Origin: Gimesia fumaroli
GTDB taxonomy: Bacteria > Planctomycetota > Planctomycetia > Planctomycetales > Planctomycetaceae
DNA length: 64,000 bases
Direction: 5' to 3'
Assembly (NCBI RefSeq): GCF_007754425.1
Contig: NZ_CP037452.1
Coordinates: forward strand, 806,001-870,000
The position numbers and the translations under genes are program-made. A model generated the notes under the pieces. The model did no database searches and was not told the DNA's origin. It saw nothing but the letters and a program-made list of their open reading frames with translations. Below, one piece after another: positions 8,840 to 16,570 of the stretch; the stretch's first letter is position 1, and every line of letters begins with the position of its first letter.

Positions 8840-9511
8840 ATGACGAAACATTTACAGCGCGATATGGAATCGCTTGAAAGAGAAATCATCACTCAGTCTT
8901 CACTGGTGGAAGAGATGATTTCCAAAGCCAGCCGTGCACTGTATGAGGTGCAGGTTGATCTTGCGAACGAAGTCATTGAAAAAGAACGTGCTATCAATGA
9001 AAGCGAAGTCAAAATTGAAGAAGACTGCCTGAAGATTCTGGCGCTGCATCAGCCGGTGGCTGTCGATTTGCGTGAAACGGCTACTGTGCTGAAGATCAAC
9101 AACGATCTGGAACGCATCGCTGACCTGGCAGTGAATATTGCAGAGCGGACGATTGGATTGTCGCATTACCCGAATTTTCGCATCCCTTCCTCGCTGGAGT
9201 CCATGACCAAAGTCACGGTTTCCATGCTGCGTGATGCCATTGATGCTTTTGTGGATTTTGATACTGAAAAAGCGCGTGATGTCTGTAAGCGGGATGACAT
9301 CGTTGACGGATATAATCGTGAGATTATCAATGAGATTTATCTGTTAATGCAAACCGATGCAGAATTAATAAAGCCGGCACTACATTTCTTTTCTTCAGCG
9401 CGTCACATCGAACGTATTGCCGACCATACAACCAATATTGCGGAAGATGTGATTTATCTGACGGAAGGCGAAATTGTTCGTCACCGTCATAAAGAAACAT
9501 TTTCTTCCTGA
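8840..9511 (+). CDS. phoU: Phosphate signalling regulator PhoU
   Basis: 223 residues with two PhoU helical repeats. Each carries the metal-binding E/D-x3-D type signature: NNDLERIADLAVNIAERT in the first half and ARHIERIADHTTNIAEDV in the second. PhoU links the Pst transporter to PhoR and restrains the Pho response when phosphate is plentiful. I place the start at ATG 8840, five bases after the pstB stop. A TTG at 8828 would add four residues and overlap pstB by eight bases. The position between pstB and the regulator gene phoB is the usual one. Confidence 0.93.
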   Translation: MTKHLQRDMESLEREIITQSSLVEEMISKASRALYEVQVDLANEVIEKERAINESEVKIEEDCLKILALHQPVAVDLRETATVLKINNDLERIADLAVNIAERTIGLSHYPNFRIPSSLESMTKVTVSMLRDAIDAFVDFDTEKARDVCKRDDIVDGYNREIINEIYLLMQTDAELIKPALHFFSSARHIERIADHTTNIAEDVIYLTEGEIVRHRHKETFSS

Positions 9512-9543
9512 TTTATTTTGTTTAGATGGTGTAAGAAAAAGAT

Positions 9544-10257
9544 ATGTCAAAGAAACGCATTCTTGTGATTGAAGATGATCGTTCTCTCTCTGAAGTTCTC
9601 GCATACAATCTGCGACAGGAGAAATACGATGCGGTTGTAGCCTTGGATGGGATGGATGGGCTGCGTCAGGCACAACTTAAAACTCCGGATCTGATTATTC
9701 TGGACCTGATGCTTCCGCAAATGGATGGCCTGGAAGTTTGTCGCAGGCTCCGGTCTGACCCTGTAACCTGCAACGTACTGATTCTGATGCTGACGGCAAA
9801 ATCGGAAGAGACAGATCAGGTGGTCGGGTTTACGCTGGGCGCGGATGATTATGTGACGAAGCCTTTTAGTGTGAAAATTCTGCTGGAACGAATTAAAGCA
9901 TTGCTCAGACGCCGTGAGAGTAACGGCGAGGCAACAGATACGATTGTCAGCCAGGGAGTGATGATCGACCGCAGACGGCATCGTGTGATGATCGATGATG
10001 TGCCGATTTCACTGACGCGGAGTGAGTTCGAATTACTCGAAGCTCTGGTTCGTCAGCCGGGGCGGGTGTTTTCTCGAGCGGAGCTGATTGATGCTGCTCT
10101 GGGGGATGACGCATTGGTTCTGGAGCGAACGATTGACGTGCATATTCGGGCATTACGTCAAAAGCTGGATAAGCACTCCGAGTTGATCGAGACCGTACGT
10201 GGTGTCGGGTATCGGTTTCGTGATCCTGATACGGCATTTAAGAAGCAGACCACATAA
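9544..10257 (+). CDS. phoB: PhoB-like response regulator
   Basis: 237 residues of the OmpR/PhoB family. The receiver domain has the acidic pair EDD (10-12), phosphoacceptor Asp54 in LIILDLMLPQMDG, and the switch Lys in DDYVTKPF. A short linker leads to a winged-helix domain with LTRSEFELLEALVRQPGRVF and the recognition-helix end RTIDVHIRALRQKL. Phosphorylated by PhoR, it should bind the 11-bp-spaced repeats seen before pstS and the alkaline phosphatase gene (inference). It starts 32 bases after phoU and is the last gene of the unit; a hairpin terminator follows within 30 bases. Confidence 0.93.
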   Translation: MSKKRILVIEDDRSLSEVLAYNLRQEKYDAVVALDGMDGLRQAQLKTPDLIILDLMLPQMDGLEVCRRLRSDPVTCNVLILMLTAKSEETDQVVGFTLGADDYVTKPFSVKILLERIKALLRRRESNGEATDTIVSQGVMIDRRRHRVMIDDVPISLTRSEFELLEALVRQPGRVFSRAELIDAALGDDALVLERTIDVHIRALRQKLDKHSELIETVRGVGYRFRDPDTAFKKQTT

Positions 10258-10282
10258 AGTCTGCATGCGTTCCAGAATGTCT

Positions 10283-10310
10283 CAGGCCTGCCTTTAGCGG
10301 GCCTGTTTTC
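10283..10310 (+). terminator. Terminator of the pho/pst unit
   Basis: A nine-pair stem with one G.T wobble (10283-10291 with 10297-10305, CAGGCCTGC / GCGGGCCTG) and a five-base loop, followed by TTTTC. It lies 25 bases behind the phoB stop. Confidence 0.75.
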
Positions 10311-10456
10311 GTATCTGGTGAGAGGGATTAGGGGCTCCTGATGCTTTGCAGGCATTTGCCTCATGGGCGGCACGAATTTGATCGATATGGTGTTTGGATG
10401 TGCGCTGTTTTGTTCGGGTTAACCCTGACGAGGTGAAAAATCTTTTTTCCGAGTAG

Positions 10457-10508
10457 TTGACAGTTCTGCAAATACCGATATACTAGTTCTAGTTGAGACT
10501 GAGTCTCA
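10457..10508 (+). promoter_or_regulatory. Strong sigma-70 promoter overlapped by a Fur-box-like palindrome
   Basis: TTGACA (10457-10462), a 16-bp spacer and TATACT (10479-10484) form a near-consensus promoter. Ten bases downstream is a perfect 7-1-7 palindrome, TGAGACT-G-AGTCTCA (10494-10508), which covers the expected start site. The 7-1-7 form with TGA/TCA ends is that of Fur boxes (TGATAAT-N-ATTATCA); each half matches at five of seven positions. A repressor bound there would block initiation. The next gene on this strand encodes a Bfd-like ferredoxin for iron release, which fits iron control. The regulator identity is inference. Confidence 0.7.
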
Positions 10509-10538
10509 TACTCGACTTGCCGTGAGGTCAAACCTGAA

Positions 10539-10580
10539 AACAGGGTTAAAGCGTTTCCCACCTGTGGAACCCTGTTATTA
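10539..10580 (+). terminator. Leader hairpin upstream of the Bfd-like gene
   Basis: A perfect 9-bp stem (10539-10547 with 10568-10576, AACAGGGTT / AACCCTGTT) with a 20-base loop, followed by ATTATTA. From the promoter above, the RNA up to this point would be about 85 bases. It may be a weak terminator of a small RNA or an attenuator in the leader of the Bfd-like gene. The tail is T-poor, so termination is uncertain. Confidence 0.4.
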
Positions 10581-10600
10581 TTACCACGCGATACACTCTG

Positions 10601-10640
10601 AATAAAAAAGCGTCTGTCACATTGGATGCAACAGACGCTT
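10601..10640 (-). terminator. Minus-strand rho-independent terminator in front of the Bfd-like gene
   Basis: A perfect 10-bp stem (10608-10617 with 10631-10640, AAGCGTCTGT / ACAGACGCTT) whose left side is preceded by AATAAAAAA on the plus strand. Read on the minus strand this is a stem followed by a T-rich tail, a good intrinsic terminator. The only minus-strand gene that could use it is bfr, beyond the Bfd-like gene, so the bfr transcript would be antisense to all of that gene. The hairpin would also sit 14 bases before the start codon of the plus-strand gene. Confidence 0.65.
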
Positions 10641-10654
10641 GGGTATAACGAGAT

Positions 10655-10948
10655 ATGTCAACTGTTACTGAGAGCAAGTTAGAGCACGCTTCTGCAGTTC
10701 AGACTACTGAAGTTGCTCCGCGTCGCCGTTTTCTGTGTCACTGTTTGAAAGTGACACCAGAAGAAGTGCAACAGTGCATCACTGATTCCAGTGCAGAATC
10801 AGTTCATGAAGTAACGCGTGGCTGCGGTGCTGGAAAAGGTTGCACCGCTTGCCACTGTCGCATTAAAGACTTGCTGGCTGGATTGTGCGATGATTGCGGT
10901 CAATCCAAGCGGCGTTGTCTCTGTGCCGCTACCGGTTCGCTTGGTTAA
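10655..10948 (+). CDS. bfd: Bfd-like [2Fe-2S] ferredoxin
   Basis: 97 residues. The central part has the BFD-like [2Fe-2S] pattern: CHC near residue 28, and further Cys in RGCGAGKGCTACHCRI. About 25 polar residues precede it, and a Cys-rich tail (CDDCG...RRCLC) follows, which ordinary 64-residue Bfd proteins lack. Bfd donates electrons to bacterioferritin heme to release stored iron. The convergent neighbour is bacterioferritin, which supports the role. The two stop codons are only about seven bases apart. The extra C-terminal cysteines might hold another metal or be a short zinc-like knuckle; that is inference. Confidence 0.8.
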   Translation: MSTVTESKLEHASAVQTTEVAPRRRFLCHCLKVTPEEVQQCITDSSAESVHEVTRGCGAGKGCTACHCRIKDLLAGLCDDCGQSKRRCLCAATGSLG

Positions 10949-10955
10949 GCAGAAC

Positions 10956-11426
10956 TTACTCTCTGATCTGCTCAGCGAGGTAGTTCTGGATACCGACCTG
11001 GGTAATCAGTTCAAGCTGTGATTCACACCAGTCAATGCTTTCTTCGGATTCTACAACCATCTGGTCCATCAATTCCCGGCTGCCGGCGTCTTTTTCCTGA
11101 TGGCAGAGTTCGATAGCTCCGTTATAGGTGGCGACCCCTTTGGTTTCCAAAGCGAGGCTGTTGCGGATTTGTTCTTCTGCGGTTTTTCCGACTTGAATCA
11201 CATCATAACGGGCAATTTCCGGGACGCCATCCAGGTAGAGGATCCGGTCAATGACTTGCTCTGCGTGTTTCATTTCTTCAATGGATTCATCGTAGAAATG
11301 CTTGGCCAGTTTGTCGAAGCCCCAGTCTTTGCACATCTTTGATGAGATGAAATACAGGTTGATTGCCGTCAGTTCGATAGTGAGTCCATCGTTCAAGGCA
11401 TCGATGATTTTCTGGCTACCCTTCAT
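10956..11426 (-). CDS. bfr: Bacterioferritin, heme-type subunit with altered ferroxidase site
   Basis: 156 residues, aligning without gaps to E. coli Bfr from MKG at the start to the NYL-AQIRE end. The heme-ligand methionine is present (Met52 in IEEMKHAE). Of the six di-iron ligands, Glu18, Glu51, His54 and Glu94 are kept, but the positions of Glu127 and His130 are both Ser (VESEESIDW versus RDEEGHIDW). The subunit should bind heme but probably has a damaged ferroxidase centre, as described for heme-type subunits in two-subunit bacterioferritins. It stores iron in the cytoplasm. No partner subunit is in the window. Transcription runs toward the Bfd-like gene, with no terminator between them. 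Confidence 0.9.
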   Translation of the reverse strand: MKGSQKIIDALNDGLTIELTAINLYFISSKMCKDWGFDKLAKHFYDESIEEMKHAEQVIDRILYLDGVPEIARYDVIQVGKTAEEQIRNSLALETKGVATYNGAIELCHQEKDAGSRELMDQMVVESEESIDWCESQLELITQVGIQNYLAEQIRE

Positions 11427-11485
11427 TTGGTTTTGCTTTCTTTCGTAGTTGCTTAGTTCTGCCGACGTTTAATAGAGCCGGACAA

Positions 11486-11557
11486 GATCAATTTCAGTCT
11501 GATATACTACAGGTAGTATTCGTAAATCGATGGATTTGTTCCAGACTGAAACTGATC
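11486..11557. promoter_or_regulatory. Nested palindromes upstream of bfr
   Basis: Two 16-base arms (11486-11501 and 11542-11557) form an inverted repeat with one mismatch around a 40-base spacer. Inside the spacer is a perfect 7-2-7 palindrome, ATACTAC-AG-GTAGTAT (11504-11519). On the minus strand, TATATC overlaps its end and could be the bfr -10. The inner palindrome resembles operators of BlaI/MecI-type repressors (TACTAC...GTAGTA), which are common in planctomycetes; the assignment is inference. The outer repeat may instead be the transcription end of the DUF1080 gene upstream on this strand. Confidence 0.5.
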
Positions 11558-11657
11558 AAAATCGCCTATTTTCCTGTATTGAAACAAGATCTCTCCCGTT
11601 CCAGAGTCCAGGCGTCCGTTCTTTGAAACCGATTCTCAATAGCAGCAGCTGACCTGA

Positions 11658-12458
11658 TCAAGGTGCCAGCTTCATGAGTTCTACTTTGCGAAATTCGATC
11701 GGATGGCTTTCGGACTGGAGGGAAATCGTTCCTTTGTCCAACATGATTGGTGATCCCTTTTCGATGAGCTTTTTGGCGTCTGCATCCTGATCGTCCAGTT
11801 GTGGTTTCGTATATGAGAGTACGGTTTCCCCATCGATGATGTGTTTGATGATTTTGTTTCCACGCACTTCGACCTCGGCGGTTACCCACTGGTCGCCATG
11901 ATATGTTTTGGAGCTGGAGTTGATGCAGTGTGGCTTAAACAGTTTTCCGTCCATTACGACATGTGTGCCTGGAGTACACAGGTTTGCTGTGGGGCGTTTT
12001 CCGGTGCCTTTGCCTCCCAGTAACTGGACTTCAATAGAAACGGGAAACTTCTGATCTTTTGACATGCTTTCGGGGCTTTGTCCATGGACCATGATTCCGC
12101 TGTTACGAAATGCCCAGCCGGGACCGCCCTTTGATTGTTCTCCTGTGAAGCGATATTCAACGCGGATGATGTAATTGGAAAAGGAGTCTTTATAGAACAG
12201 GTGCCCGAACTTTTCGGCGAACTCATCGTATTGGTCGTAGCCGACTTTCAGAAGACCATCTTCTACGCGAAACGTGTTGCCGAAATTGTCTCCTGCATCG
12301 TAGCCGCGAATTTTGACGGTCCAGTCGTCGAGATCTTTTCCGTTGAACAAGGTGATCCATTTACCTTGTGCTTTGGTTTTTTCTGCTGACAGTGCATCCT
12401 GCAGGCAGAGATTCAGAAACAGACACGAACAAAGTAGCAGGACGGATGCTGATTTCAC
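11658..12458 (-). CDS. Secreted DUF1080 protein (3-keto-disaccharide hydrolase family)
   Basis: 266 residues. A cleavable signal peptide of about 24 residues ends near LSAEK. The rest is a single DUF1080 (PF06439) jelly-roll: WITLFNGKDLDDWTV at the start, NSGIMVHGQ in the middle (the family usually has NSGI.(F/V)R), and SPIMLDKGTISLQSESHPIEFRKVEL at the end. The family is named for hydrolysis of 3-keto-glycosides in Pfam, and planctomycetes carry many copies. It should act in the periplasm or outside. It stands alone here; a second DUF1080 domain in the window closes the giant protein at 22847-28072. Confidence 0.85.
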   Translation of the reverse strand: MKSASVLLLCSCLFLNLCLQDALSAEKTKAQGKWITLFNGKDLDDWTVKIRGYDAGDNFGNTFRVEDGLLKVGYDQYDEFAEKFGHLFYKDSFSNYIIRVEYRFTGEQSKGGPGWAFRNSGIMVHGQSPESMSKDQKFPVSIEVQLLGGKGTGKRPTANLCTPGTHVVMDGKLFKPHCINSSSKTYHGDQWVTAEVEVRGNKIIKHIIDGETVLSYTKPQLDDQDADAKKLIEKGSPIMLDKGTISLQSESHPIEFRKVELMKLAP

Positions 12459-12774
12459 AAAAGTGTTCCTTTGACATTGAAGTATGAACCGGGGAGTCCC
12501 AAGACTCTCGATGATTCTTTGCAGGAGAAAGTAATGGCACAGAAGATGAAAGGAAATAGTGTCCTCTCAAGAGAAAGTGAGTTCATTATAATTCATCGTT
12601 CAGGAAATAGCACGGTTTTATTAAATGATCTTTCGCGAATTGGAATGGGATATCTGTGGTGTGGCAGGTAAGGGAGTGCTTGTCGCTGGTTCAGTTCAGG
12701 CCTCGTTGACTTAAATAAAAAACGCCCGTTTTTAAGAACGGGCGTTTTTCAAATCAGTCTACATACCAGGAAGC
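12459..12774. other. Intergenic region with bidirectional terminator
   Basis: It holds the upstream region of the DUF1080 gene and a bidirectional terminator at 12715-12749 (10-bp stem 12721-12730 with 12737-12746, AACGCCCGTT / AACGGGCGTT, with A-run before and T-run after). A 66-codon plus-strand frame (12471-12671) has no family signal or ribosome binding site, and I do not call it. Confidence 0.6.
12715..12749 (-). terminator. Bidirectional rho-independent terminator
   Basis: A perfect 10-bp stem with six-base loop, flanked by seven or more A on the left and five T on the right. It starts 26 bases behind the stop of the small lipoprotein gene (minus strand) and is probably its terminator. 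Confidence 0.85.
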
Positions 12775-12993
12775 TTACTCAGCTTTTTTAGCTGGCTCTT
12801 CGCCACCTTCTGGTACTTCTGCGCCGGCGTCACCGGTTGATGATCCTGCTTCGGCAGGTGCATCTGCTGCGGGAGCATCTGCAGCGGGTTTTTCTGGAGT
12901 GTTTGAAGCGGGGGTGCCGCAACCTACGGTCCAGGCTGAAAGACTGACAGTCAGAAGCAGGGCGCAGAGCCGGCTTAATTTTGTGAAAGACAT
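12775..12993 (-). CDS. Small Ala/Pro/Glu-rich lipoprotein
   Basis: 72 residues. A short basic start is followed by a hydrophobic stretch and a lipobox-like TVGC at residues 22-25, so the mature chain would be a lipid-anchored peptide of about 48 residues. That chain is almost only Ala, Pro, Glu, Gly, Asp and Lys (PAADAPAADAPAEAG), low complexity and probably disordered. I know of no function for such proteins; they are common in planctomycetes and may be cell-surface spacers. Its own terminator follows directly. Confidence 0.75.
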   Translation of the reverse strand: MSFTKLSRLCALLLTVSLSAWTVGCGTPASNTPEKPAADAPAADAPAEAGSSTGDAGAEVPEGGEEPAKKAE

Positions 12994-13652
12994 GGTAGTG
13001 TCCCTTCCGAATCGTTGTTGTAAAAAAAATGAGTCACTTGTTTCCTGTATTTCGACAGGAGTCTAAGAGCATTAAAAAATGCAGCACTGTAGATTTCAAG
13101 CGTCATGCAGGTTTTAAAGTCATAATTCAGTTTGAAATCGTCAGAAGTGAAGAGGTTTTTCTTTTTAGGGAGTGATAATACTGTATTCGCGCTGGCAGTT
13201 GTGTCGATCGCGCAGGCTGGGGTGGATGTCGTTGTATGGTTTGTTCGGGGTGAAAATCCTGTTTAGGTGGGGTGCCAAAAAAAGTGGCAAAGGTCAAGAT
13301 TAAATTTTGAGAAACCCGGGATTTATGGGAGAATGTGCCGAAAAGCATTTTTTAGAATTCTCAAAATTTTTATGAGAAACTTTGATATAACAGTTTGCTA
13401 ATTCAATAAGTGTTTGTCACACTTATCTCAGGTTAAGGGAATCAAGTCGATTTAGAAACCTGTTTTTGGCGACTGTTGGCTTTTCTTTTTACCTGCGATT
13501 ATTTCCTTATTTTTGCGTTATAATACGCTGTGCGTATTTTTTTCAGAGTGTCATCATGTGAGGGCCAATTTGCTTATCATGGTGATCAGTTACAGAGTGA
13601 CAATAGACTCCGTTTTATTGTCGAGCGACTTTTAAGTTAGAGGATGGGCTTT
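12994..13652. other. Intergenic region with hairpins upstream of the cold-shock gene
   Basis: About 650 AT-rich bases. A perfect 8-bp hairpin or operator lies at 13406-13426 (ATAAGTGT-5-ACACTTAT). A perfect TATAAT (13519-13524) overlaps a 7-bp stem with a three-base loop and a T-run (13522-13543, AATACGC-TGT-GCGTATT), i.e. an intrinsic terminator immediately in front of the cold-shock gene. If TATAAT is its -10, the leader is about 120 bases, as in cspA-type genes. A minus-strand frame (13127-13348) shows no family signal and is not called. Confidence 0.5.
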
Positions 13653-13850
13653 ATGGCCACTGGAACAATCAAAAAAATTACTGAAAAAGGGTTTGGCTTC
13701 ATCAACGATGGTCAACAGGATATCTTTTTTCATCTCTCTTCACTGGATGGCATCACATTCGATCAACTGGTTGAAGGTCAAACTGTCGAGTTTGAAACCG
13801 AGAAGAGTGATCGAGGCCTGCGTGCAGTTCGAGTTACTACTTCCGAGTAG
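13653..13850 (+). CDS. csp: Cold-shock-domain protein
   Basis: 65 residues, a single cold-shock OB-fold. RNP1 is KGFGFI and RNP2 is DIFFHLS, both intact, so it should bind single-stranded RNA and DNA and act as an RNA chaperone. Start at ATG 13653 with AGAGGA about eight bases upstream; an ATG at 13644 would add three residues and lie next to that site. A long structured leader precedes it. Its stop is ten bases from the stop of the convergent fumarylacetoacetase-family gene. Confidence 0.93.
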   Translation: MATGTIKKITEKGFGFINDGQQDIFFHLSSLDGITFDQLVEGQTVEFETEKSDRGLRAVRVTTSE

Positions 13851-13860
13851 ACAACACATT

Positions 13861-14733
13861 TCAATTCCACATCTCGACCGGATTTTGTAATACTCCCAGC
13901 CCCTGTATTTCAACTACGGCTTGGTCTCCAGGCTTAAGGTACACAGGTGGTTTGCGAGCCATTCCAACTCCAGGAGGTGTGCCGGTAAAGATGATATCGC
14001 CTGGTTCGAGTGTCATGAATTGAGACACGAACTGGATTACCTCTTCGATGGTAAAGATGAATTTATCGGTGCTGGAATTCTGCAATACCTCTCCGTTCAA
14101 AGTCAATTTGATGGGTAGGTTGTTGGCGTCATTAATTTCATCTGCCGTTACCAGGTAAGGGCCAGTCGGAGCGAACGTGTCCGCTGTTTTTCCTAACAGC
14201 CACTGTCCGCCCGGTCGGCCTATTTGCCAGTCGCGCGCCGAAACATCGTGGCCGTTCATGTAGCCTGCGATGTGTTGAGGAGCGTCTGCCTGGCTGACGT
14301 TGCGGCAGGTCTTACCGATGACAGCCACCAACTCTGCTTCATAATCAACTTCTTTGGCGATAGCCGGGATGCGGATCGGATGCTCTGGTCCGGTGACTGC
14401 GCTGGAGAACTTGCTGAAACAGACGGGCTCATCGGGAAAAGGCATTCCTGTCTCTTCTGCATGGTCCCGATAGTTTAAGCCTATGCAGAGTACTTTTCCT
14501 GGTTGGGGAATTGGTGCCAACAGAGTTCCTGTCACTTGTTGATTCGTTTCTTCTGCCTGCGCGGCGGCTTTTCTGGCACGTTCCAGTCCATCTTCCAGAC
14601 TGAGAATGCCTTTGAGCGATCGTGGCAGGCTCTCGTCGAAGGAACGCAGATCGAAAAATGTCAGTTCGTTTGACTGGTCAACAACAGAGACAACTGTGGT
14701 GCCTTGTTCTGTTTGCAAAGTAGCTAACTTCAT
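13861..14733 (-). CDS. Fumarylacetoacetate hydrolase family protein
   Basis: 290 residues. The C-terminal two thirds match the FAH fold: LCIGLNYRDHAEE starts the domain, EVDYEAELV supplies metal-binding acidic residues, HDVSARDWQ and GKTADTFAPTGP follow, and the end has GDIIFTGTPPGVGMARKPP. The first 70 residues form the short N-terminal domain common to these enzymes. Family members hydrolyse or decarboxylate 2-oxo acid intermediates such as acylpyruvates or 2,4-diketo-3-deoxy-sugar acids; the sequence does not fix the substrate. It is a single cytoplasmic gene, with no pathway partner next to it. Confidence 0.9.
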   Translation of the reverse strand: MKLATLQTEQGTTVVSVVDQSNELTFFDLRSFDESLPRSLKGILSLEDGLERARKAAAQAEETNQQVTGTLLAPIPQPGKVLCIGLNYRDHAEETGMPFPDEPVCFSKFSSAVTGPEHPIRIPAIAKEVDYEAELVAVIGKTCRNVSQADAPQHIAGYMNGHDVSARDWQIGRPGGQWLLGKTADTFAPTGPYLVTADEINDANNLPIKLTLNGEVLQNSSTDKFIFTIEEVIQFVSQFMTLEPGDIIFTGTPPGVGMARKPPVYLKPGDQAVVEIQGLGVLQNPVEMWN

Positions 14734-15031
14734 TGCAGGGTTTCTCCTCAGCGCAGATATGAGTGTAAAACATAAACAAGCATCTATTGAATTGCAGGAA
14801 TCTTATGCTGCAGTCAGTTGTGGATGTAGTGAACGTCAGGATCATATCTGTGAGATTTATGAAGAATTGGTATTTGCGCAGGTTTTCCCGATTGGGCTTT
14901 CAAATAACCAAGATGGTTGATTTTCTTCTTAACCAGGGAATGTTATGCTGTGGGCAGTTAGCCGCCTGTTCTGAAACGAGGCGCGCGATCGAACGATTTC
15001 TGGTTCCATTCTTTCAAATTCGGATGACCTC

Positions 15032-16108
15032 ATGACCAAAGCGACTTATAAAGATGCCGGCGTTGATCTGGATCTCTATCAGAAAGCGATGTCTTCCATT
15101 CATCCTTTAGTAGCGAAAACGCATGCTGCTCAAAAATCGCGTGTGATGGATTTACCGGGAGGTTTTGCCGGACTGTTTCGTTTGAATAATCCGGGATCAG
15201 GAGCAGCTGCACGGAATTATGAAGATCCGGTCATGGTTTCCGGAACTGATGGTGTGGGAACCAAGATCAAGGTGGCAATTGAAGCGGAATCCTATAATAC
15301 AATCGGCATCGACCTGGTTGCGATGTGCGTGAATGATTGCCTGTGCCTGGGAGCGGAACCACTGTTCTTTCTGGATTACATCGCGCTGGGAAAAGATGAT
15401 CCGGAACGACTGGTTGAGTTGATGGAAGGTGTCACGAAAGGCTGTGTCCTCTCCAAGGCTGCTCTGCTGGGAGGAGAGACCGCCATTATGCCTGATTTAT
15501 ACGGCGATGGCGACTTTGACATGGCCGGGTTTTGCGTTGGTGTGGTCGAGCGGAATCAGATCCTGGATGGCCATGCGATTCAGGCCGGTGATGTTGTGCT
15601 GGGGCTGGAGTCGAGTGGATTTCATTCTAATGGTTACAGCCTGATTCGTAAGGTTGTGTTTGAAATGGCGGGTCTGGGAATTGATGATCCGATTGAAGAA
15701 CTGAACCAGCGAACTGTCGGAAGTCTGTTATTAGAGCCAACTCGCATCTACGCCGGCGCGATCGAAACGATTTCCCAAAATTATCCTGATCAAATCATCT
15801 TTAGCGGTCTGGCCCATATCACCGGTGGAGGGCTGGTTGAAAACGTCGAACGCATTCTGCCGCCGAACCGACGTATCGAGATGAAAAAGTCATCCTGGGA
15901 GGTGCCTGCAGCCTTTAAGTGGTTACAAGCTCTGGGCAATATTGACGAAGATGAGATGTTCCGCGTCTTCAACATGGGAATCGGGATGGTTGCCATCGTG
16001 CGAGCGGAACAAGCCAGTGAAGTCCAGGAGAAACTGCAATCCATCCAGTGCCCTGCACACGTGCTCGGTAAAGTGACTGAGGGGGATAAAGAAGTGACTC
16101 TGGTCTGA
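15032..16108 (+). CDS. purM: Phosphoribosylformylglycinamidine cyclo-ligase (AIR synthetase)
   Basis: 358 residues, normal for PurM. Diagnostic segments: MVSGTDGVGTKIKVA (ATP/metal site), IGIDLVAMCVNDCLCLGAEPLFFLDY, GGETAIMPDLY, SSGFHSNGYSLIRKV and AHITGGGLVENVERILP. It closes the imidazole ring in purine synthesis, forming AIR from FGAM with ATP, in the cytoplasm. It is a single gene here, with no other pur genes in the window. A hairpin overlaps its stop codon. Confidence 0.96.
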   Translation: MTKATYKDAGVDLDLYQKAMSSIHPLVAKTHAAQKSRVMDLPGGFAGLFRLNNPGSGAAARNYEDPVMVSGTDGVGTKIKVAIEAESYNTIGIDLVAMCVNDCLCLGAEPLFFLDYIALGKDDPERLVELMEGVTKGCVLSKAALLGGETAIMPDLYGDGDFDMAGFCVGVVERNQILDGHAIQAGDVVLGLESSGFHSNGYSLIRKVVFEMAGLGIDDPIEELNQRTVGSLLLEPTRIYAGAIETISQNYPDQIIFSGLAHITGGGLVENVERILPPNRRIEMKKSSWEVPAAFKWLQALGNIDEDEMFRVFNMGIGMVAIVRAEQASEVQEKLQSIQCPAHVLGKVTEGDKEVTLV

Positions 16109-16117
16109 GAGTCACTT
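16092..16117 (+). terminator. Hairpin across the purM stop codon
   Basis: A perfect 9-bp stem (16092-16100 with 16109-16117, AAGTGACTC / GAGTCACTT) whose loop contains the purM stop. No T-run follows, so it may be a transcript-end stabiliser rather than a classical terminator. Confidence 0.45.
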
Positions 16118-16570
16118 TCGACCCTGTTCTAAAGTTCTGTCCTGCTGTCGTTTCCCTCTTAAAACCAGGTCGCTTTGCCTGTGCTTCTATTTCAGCGATA
16201 GAGTCTTTTTCCCTTCGTCCGGAACGTCTTTACGGTGCCTCGTAAACGCTTTGTCGTTTACTGAAATCTCCGAAATTCGTGGTGCGCGATCAAGTTCTCA
16301 GGCAGGTGGCAGTAAATTGCATGATGGGTTTACATTTGTATCCTTTTTGCTGGTTTTGGGGGCGATTTCATTCATCTGAAACGGCAATTCCCAGATTTTT
16401 TAAGCTCAAATGACTCTAAGCATTTTCTTTTGTAATCACCGGGCATGGTTTGGTTCGAAAACTATTAAGTGATATCGATATCTTGATGTCTGTACCTATG
16501 TGCCTTTTGAGCTGTTGCTCCCCGTTTTGGCTCATCGAATGCTTTTTTTGAAATGCAGGAAAAGAATCAA
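16118..16570. other. Intergenic region before the PAS-sensor gene
   Basis: About 450 bases. I see a 7-bp hairpin (16242-16261, GTAAACG/CGTTTAC) and a 12-bp palindrome GATATCGATATC (16471-16482), but no gene or clear promoter. Nothing else here is supported. Confidence 0.45.

Noticed and set aside
12471..12671. 66-codon plus-strand frame upstream of the bidirectional terminator
   Set aside because: No ribosome binding site or family; composition not protein-like.
13127..13348. 73-codon minus-strand frame upstream of the small lipoprotein gene
   Set aside because: Low-complexity, no recognisable domain and no supporting signals.
16471..16482. Palindrome GATATCGATATC as an operator
   Set aside because: Simple AT-rich self-complementary word; no second copy or nearby promoter to support a role.
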